A DNA stretch of 64,000 bases from Mycobacterium sp. GA-1199 (GTDB lineage Bacteria; Actinomycetota; Actinomycetes; Mycobacteriales; Mycobacteriaceae), in NCBI RefSeq assembly GCF_001500045.1, contig NZ_LQIX01000001.1:558001-622000 (forward strand), given 5' to 3'. This document shows positions 59,079-64,000 of the stretch, one piece after another. Every line of letters begins with the position of its first letter. Positions within the stretch are counted from its first letter, which is position 1. The notes below the pieces were generated by a model. It ran no database searches, was not told where the DNA came from, and was given only the letters and a program-made list of their open reading frames with translations. The position numbers and the translations under genes are program-made.

Positions 59079-60169
59079 GCGTGCTGCCCCAGATCGTTGG
59101 CCAGCACCTCGGCTGACGGGGTCAGCCGCCGGGTCGTGTCGACGGAGATGACATACCAACCGACGCGGTCCTGTTCGTCGAACTTGCGCCGCGCGCGCTC
59201 GCGGGCCTTCTCCGGTGCGCCGTGGTGCACACCCTGGGGGGCGTGGCTGACCAAGCCGGGCGGCATCGGAATACCGAACAGGTCGCCGCCGTGGAAGAAG
59301 GAGACCTCGTCGTAGTCGACGTTGCGGTGGTACCACGGCGGACGCTCGGTACCGGGAACGCTCTCGGCGGGCCGGGGCAGGAAGTTCATCACCGCCACAC
59401 CCGTCGCCTGCATGAACAGGTGCACGGTCGGCGGCAGGTGCACGCTCTCGCTGGCGATGACGTTGTAATCGGCGATGTTGAAGGTGAACGGGAAGTTGTC
59501 GCCGCGCCATCCTTCGACGTCGATCGGATTATGTTGGTAGAACAGCGATGTCGGGCCGCCGTCGTGAACCAGGCGGACTTCGTATTCGGTTCTGCCGTCA
59601 TCGTCGATGGGCTGCGGTTCGGGCACGGTGACCTGTGACGGGTCGAACGGGAAGTGCCTGCCGAGCGGCCCCGGCGGCGGCACGCGGAACTCGGCGGTGG
59701 CCTCGATCATCAGCAGCGTGGTTTCGTCGTCGGGAATCTGACGCCAGGTCGTCGCCTTCGGCACGTAGACCCAGTCGCCCTCGCGATAGGGCAGCGGTCC
59801 GAACTCCGTTTCGAGCCGACCGGAACCGCGGTGCACGAACGACAGCAGATCCCCGTCGACGTGCCGCACGTAGAACGGCATCTCCTCGCTGCGCCGGCTC
59901 AGCGAGATCCGGCAGTCCGGGTTGCTGAACAACAGCAGCGGCGCGCCCGCGGCATCGGTGGCGTCGCCGGGTTTGAGCTCGCTGGTCATCACGTCGACCG
60001 GCCGCAGCGGTCCCGATGCCCGGTACGCGGTGGGGTCGTGGCGGCGATAGATGTTGGCGGTGCGGCCGACGAATCCGCCGCGGCCGAGTTCGTCGTCCTT
60101 GAGGCCGTCGAGGTCGGCGTGCAGGCGTTTGGGGGTGCGGCCTTTGCGCAGGTGGATAAACGATTCCAT
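59075..60169 (-). CDS. Homogentisate 1,2-dioxygenase-like cupin protein
   Basis: The protein has 364 residues, shorter than typical homogentisate dioxygenases (about 430-450). The metal region has YHRNVDYDEV followed by VHHGAPEKAR, matching the His/Glu/His iron ligands of that family (about 275-320). N-terminal segments (FIHLRKGRTPKR, VHRGSGRLETEFGPL) are HmgA-like. A ring-cleaving or quercetinase-like oxygenase is expected; the substrate need not be homogentisate. ATG 60169 is preferred over ATG 60181 because GGAG lies 6 bases upstream. It is the first gene of the operon. Confidence 0.78.
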   Translation of the reverse strand: MESFIHLRKGRTPKRLHADLDGLKDDELGRGGFVGRTANIYRRHDPTAYRASGPLRPVDVMTSELKPGDATDAAGAPLLLFSNPDCRISLSRRSEEMPFYVRHVDGDLLSFVHRGSGRLETEFGPLPYREGDWVYVPKATTWRQIPDDETTLLMIEATAEFRVPPPGPLGRHFPFDPSQVTVPEPQPIDDDGRTEYEVRLVHDGGPTSLFYQHNPIDVEGWRGDNFPFTFNIADYNVIASESVHLPPTVHLFMQATGVAVMNFLPRPAESVPGTERPPWYHRNVDYDEVSFFHGGDLFGIPMPPGLVSHAPQGVHHGAPEKARERARRKFDEQDRVGWYVISVDTTRRLTPSAEVLANDLGQHA

Positions 60170-60219
60170 GATTCGCTCCATCGACGATGACGGCGGGGCC
60201 GCGGAAGACCACGACCAAG

Positions 60220-60245
60220 AACTAAAACTGACTTTAGTTTTAGTT
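60220..60245. promoter_or_regulatory. TetR-type operator upstream of the catabolic operon
   Basis: AACTAAAACT (60220-60229) is perfectly inverted at 60236-60245 around a 6-base centre. It lies 51-76 bases before the start of the eight-gene operon and 11 bases beyond the stop of the Ddn-like gene. An A/T-rich perfect palindrome in this position suggests a repressor site, most simply for the TetR at 55157-55777. Confidence 0.65.
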
Positions 60246-60255
60246 ACGACGCGAG

Positions 60256-60645
60256 TCAATCCTCGAGATCGACCCGAATCGTGAGCAGGTTCGTGCCGAA
60301 GGTCCGCACGCCGAAGCTGTTGAACTGCGGCAGCTTGCGCAACCGCTCGCGCGCGTCGTCGTCGGCGACAATGTGCGCGGTTCCCTTGTGCCACTTGCCG
60401 TTCAATCGAACTCTGACCGCGGGATCGGCCTGGATGTTCTTGACGTATTGCGAGTTCTCGCCGAACTCGGAGACGAACCAGAACTCGTTGCCCACTCGCC
60501 GCCCGCCCAGCGGAGTGCGGCGCGGTTGGCCGCTCTTGCGCCCCGTCGTCTCCAGCAATGTCTGGAACGGCAGGAGCCGCATCATGGGGTTCATGACGTT
60601 CTTCTGGAACATCTTGGTGACCTGATCGCGCAAGTCCTCGGCCAT
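60256..60645 (-). CDS. Deazaflavin-dependent nitroreductase family protein (Ddn-like)
   Basis: The protein has 129 residues. The F420-binding pattern MNPMMRLLPFQTLLETTGRKSGQPRRTPL and VKNIQADPAVRVRLNGK is Ddn-like. Members reduce quinones or nitro compounds using F420H2. It is short (M. tuberculosis Ddn is about 150). It shares its orientation with the monooxygenase gene 15 bases upstream and probably is co-transcribed with it. Confidence 0.85.
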   Translation of the reverse strand: MAEDLRDQVTKMFQKNVMNPMMRLLPFQTLLETTGRKSGQPRRTPLGGRRVGNEFWFVSEFGENSQYVKNIQADPAVRVRLNGKWHKGTAHIVADDDARERLRKLPQFNSFGVRTFGTNLLTIRVDLED

Positions 60646-60660
60646 GGTTCCCCCTTCGTT

Positions 60661-61824
60661 TCACACCATCGCGGTTCGCGACACCTTCATACCCAGTCTC
60701 AGCGCTCCGGCGAGTTCGCGACTGGTGTCGTAGTCGAAGACCACATGTCCGGCCACGACGTCGACGTCGCGCTTGATCCGTTGCAGCGGGTTGTCGACGA
60801 AATGTGCGCTGGCGCCCGACGCCTCGAGCAACAGCCCGATCACGTGGCGCGACTCGTGGACGATGTGCGCCGCGGCCATCCGGGCTGCTCCGCGCACCGG
60901 CCTCGGCACGGGATCGCCGGCGGCGACCACGGTCTCGATCTCGTCGACGGTGTCGTTCAACAGACCGCGCAGCGCCCGCAGGCGCACCTCGGCCTCTCCG
61001 AGGCGGGCCTGCGCGATCGGCTTGTCCTTCTGTATGACGCCCTCGTAGGCCAGCACCCGTTGCGACAACCGCTCGGCGTAGATCTCGGCGACACGTTCGG
61101 CGCCACCCAGCGCCGGCATCGCCGCCAACAGCGCCAGGGCGGGCACCATCGGCCAGCGGTAGGTGTCGGCGTCGTGCACCGTCGCGCCGGGCGCGGTACC
61201 GGTGTAGATGTCGACGACGCGGACCAACCGGTGTTCCGGGACGAACGCCTCGCTGATCACGACGTCGTTGGAGCCGGTGGCGCGCATACCGTCGGTGTGC
61301 CACACATCCTCGATCGCGACGTCCTCGATGGGCAGCAGCGCGAGCGCCGGGAAGATCGCGTCGTCGGGACCACAGAGCGCACCGACCATGATCCAGTTCC
61401 CGTGCATCACGCCGGTGGCCCACGACCAGCGACCGCTCAGCCGTATTCCGCCGTCCACGGGCAGCCCTCGACCGGTCGGAGCCAGGGGAGCGGGCGCGAG
61501 AAACGGGCGCGTCGCGAACGCCTCGGACTGGGCCCGCTCGTCGAACAACGCCAGGATCCAGTTGTGCAGGACGTAGAAGCCGATGGTCCATGCGCTCGAC
61601 GGGCAGCCGTGTGCCATCCGCCGGACCGGATCGAAGATCGCCGGCAGCGGTGCCTGCATGCCGCCGTACCGCGCGGGCACCAGCAGGTCGGTGAGGCCCG
61701 ACGCGGTCAGTTCATCGATCGTCGCTTCGGGCAGTTGGCGCAGCCGCTCGGCCTCCGGTGCCCGTTCGGCGAGCCGACCGACGAAATCGGCGTCGACAAG
61801 GGGGAGAGCCGGAGCGGCCGTCAT
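60661..61824 (-). CDS. Acyl-CoA-dehydrogenase-fold flavin monooxygenase
   Basis: The protein has 387 residues. The fold and DIYTGTAPGAT, ATGSNDVVISEAFVPEHRLV segments are of the HsaA/DszC-type flavin-dependent monooxygenases, which lack the dehydrogenase glutamate. It would hydroxylate an aromatic or oxidise a sulphur or nitrogen compound with a reductase partner. ATG 61824 follows an operator palindrome by 10 bases. A TetR gene (61965-62522) is upstream in the same direction. Confidence 0.8.
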   Translation of the reverse strand: MTAAPALPLVDADFVGRLAERAPEAERLRQLPEATIDELTASGLTDLLVPARYGGMQAPLPAIFDPVRRMAHGCPSSAWTIGFYVLHNWILALFDERAQSEAFATRPFLAPAPLAPTGRGLPVDGGIRLSGRWSWATGVMHGNWIMVGALCGPDDAIFPALALLPIEDVAIEDVWHTDGMRATGSNDVVISEAFVPEHRLVRVVDIYTGTAPGATVHDADTYRWPMVPALALLAAMPALGGAERVAEIYAERLSQRVLAYEGVIQKDKPIAQARLGEAEVRLRALRGLLNDTVDEIETVVAAGDPVPRPVRGAARMAAAHIVHESRHVIGLLLEASGASAHFVDNPLQRIKRDVDVVAGHVVFDYDTSRELAGALRLGMKVSRTAMV

Positions 61825-61834
61825 GGTCCGAACG

Positions 61835-61858
61835 CTACCATACTTTTTTGTATGGTAG
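61835..61858. promoter_or_regulatory. Palindromic operator upstream of the flavin monooxygenase
   Basis: CTACCATAC (61835-61843) is perfectly inverted at 61850-61858 around six T residues. It ends 10 bases before the monooxygenase start, so a bound dimer would block transcription. The nearest regulator is the TetR gene 61965-62522. Confidence 0.62.
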
Positions 61859-61964
61859 GCCGCGTCGGCCGGACCGTCGGAACGCCGAGTGACCGTGTCT
61901 GTACCCGACTCGCCGCCGGATTCCGACCCCCAGCGGACGCTCGTCCGCGCCGAGAAGCCGCGAA

Positions 61965-62522
61965 CTACCGCGCGAGCATGATGTCGAGGAACCGCTCCCG
62001 CCGCGCCGCGGCCTTCGTGCTGGCTTTCGCACCCGACAGATGTAAGAAGCCAATCCCCGCTGCGAAAGTGGCGTTCGCACGCAGGTCGGCCTCCTCGGGG
62101 TCGAAGCCGTCCTCGATGAATGCCTGGCGCACGGCTTCGAGGACGCGCCGGTCCGACGCCCGCACCCCCGCGGCGACCTCTTCGTCGGTGCGCGCCCACT
62201 CCCGCATCGCCCGTTCCAGCGTGCGGTGCCGGGCGTCCACCAGCGCACCCATCATTCGCGAGAGCCGCTCCCTGGGCGGCAGGTCGCTCAGCGCCGCGAA
62301 ATGCCGCCGATCGTCGTCGCGCACCTCGCCCCACGCCCGGACCAGCGCGGATCGATAACCGGCCATATCCGGGAAGTGCCAGTAAAAGCTGCCCTTGGTG
62401 GCGCCCACGCGCTCGCACAGAGCGTCCAGCTTGAGCGCCTTGATGCCCTGCTCAGCGAGGAGCTCGTATCCGGCCTGAATCCAGTCGTCGACCGACAATC
62501 GCGGCGAACGGGCCGGTGCCAT
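61965..62522 (-). CDS. TetR family regulator
   Basis: The protein has 185 residues. The helix-turn-helix region is LDALCERVGATKGSFYWHF. The C-terminal domain includes a possible ligand pocket. It lies 140 bases upstream of the monooxygenase in the same direction, with the palindrome at 61835-61858 between, so it likely regulates that gene. The ATG 62522 gives MAPARSPRLS. Confidence 0.85.
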   Translation of the reverse strand: MAPARSPRLSVDDWIQAGYELLAEQGIKALKLDALCERVGATKGSFYWHFPDMAGYRSALVRAWGEVRDDDRRHFAALSDLPPRERLSRMMGALVDARHRTLERAMREWARTDEEVAAGVRASDRRVLEAVRQAFIEDGFDPEEADLRANATFAAGIGFLHLSGAKASTKAAARRERFLDIMLAR

Positions 62523-63809
<1,287 letters not shown>

Positions 63810-63820
63810 GGCACGTCAAG

Positions 63821-63852
63821 AGTCCCCGGGCGCCGCGCGTCCGGGGACTTTT
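63821..63852 (+). terminator. Intrinsic terminator of the antigen 85 gene
   Basis: A perfect 9-bp stem (AGTCCCCGG, 63821-63829, with 63841-63849) and an 11-base loop end in TTTT. It begins 12 bases after the stop codon. Confidence 0.85.
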
Positions 63853-63942
63853 GCGTTCGCCGGCTGGCGCGTGGGCCCAGGTGAACAATGGGCGTCGTGA
63901 GCGCAGTCAACGCCTTGGTCGCGCATCAGGAAGGATGCCACG

Positions 63943-64000
63943 GTGCCCGAGCCGCACACCTTGCGCACGATCATCGGCGGCGGCGTTACCGGCCGCACCC
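63943..64000 (+). CDS. Start of an unidentified gene, truncated by the window end
   Basis: A frame opens at GTG 63943 with AAGGA a few bases upstream and reads VPEPHTLRTIIGGGVTGRT to the end. The 3' part lies outside the window, so no family can be given. GTG 63898 and ATG 63935 open other frames, and the choice is uncertain. The antigen 85 terminator lies before it, so it has its own promoter. Confidence 0.4.
   Translation, partial: MPEPHTLRTIIGGGVTGRT

Noticed and set aside
63816-63998. Minus-strand frame of 60 codons at the right end
   Set aside because: It spans the antigen 85 terminator and lacks a ribosome site.

Overview
The window is mycobacterial chromosome, most likely from a fast-growing environmental Mycolicibacterium-type species. 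Support comes from the high G+C content, the adnA-adnB resection nuclease, mycoredoxin-1, uvrD2, whiB7 with its attenuator leader, an antigen 85 mycolyltransferase, the mycobactin ligase mbtM, several F420-dependent enzyme families and a complete type I NADH dehydrogenase operon. Gene order follows two blocks known from M. tuberculosis (the Rv3193c-Rv3202c block and the Rv3143-Rv3171c block), with lineage-specific genes inserted. Names rest on motif and family recognition from the sequence alone; no database search was run.

Layout. Positions 1-8779 carry genome maintenance: the 3' end of adnA, adnB, a DoxX-like membrane protein, a TrkA-N potassium channel, nudC, mrx1 and uvrD2. Positions 8780-9546 hold the antibiotic-stress regulator whiB7 with promoter, upstream peptide, attenuator hairpin and downstream terminator. 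Positions 9567-17507 encode an ABC1/UbiB-type kinase, an E1/TOMM-like orphan, a DUF2342 protein, a PDZ-Lon-like protease and a giant UPF0182 membrane protein. An initiator tRNA-Met with a terminator follows. Positions 17883-34708 are accessory metabolism: SRPBCC, metallo-beta-lactamase-fold, flavin reductase/RibD-like, mbtM behind a possible iron box, hydrolases, quinone reductase, aofH, an LLM flavin enzyme, an EthA-like Baeyer-Villiger monooxygenase, AraC and TetR regulators, a kinase pair (Rv3168/Rv3169-like), a PIG-L deacetylase and an enoyl-CoA hydratase.

Positions 34759-50310 are the 14-gene nuoA-nuoN operon on the minus strand. Almost every junction overlaps by a few bases. The exception is nuoD-nuoE, where a 32-33 bp tandem repeat has inserted a chain of mini-ORFs. 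Upstream lie an atypical response-regulator receiver, a YceI protein, a SnoaL-like protein and a methyltransferase.

Positions 52592-60169 form one tightly overlapping eight-gene catabolic operon on the minus strand: homogentisate-dioxygenase-like protein, alpha/beta hydrolase, CoA-transferase, HMG-CoA-lyase-like protein, TetR, acyl-CoA dehydrogenase, APH-type kinase and DUF6285 protein. It sits behind a perfect TetR-type palindrome at 60220-60245. The last three genes resemble the kinase/dehydrogenase module used for 4-hydroxyacyl-CoA catabolism, for example levulinate use. This operon is the best candidate in the window for an undescribed pathway. The right end holds a Ddn-family protein, a flavin monooxygenase with its own TetR and operator, an antigen 85 gene and the start of another gene. 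No transposase, integrase, phage gene or CRISPR array was seen.
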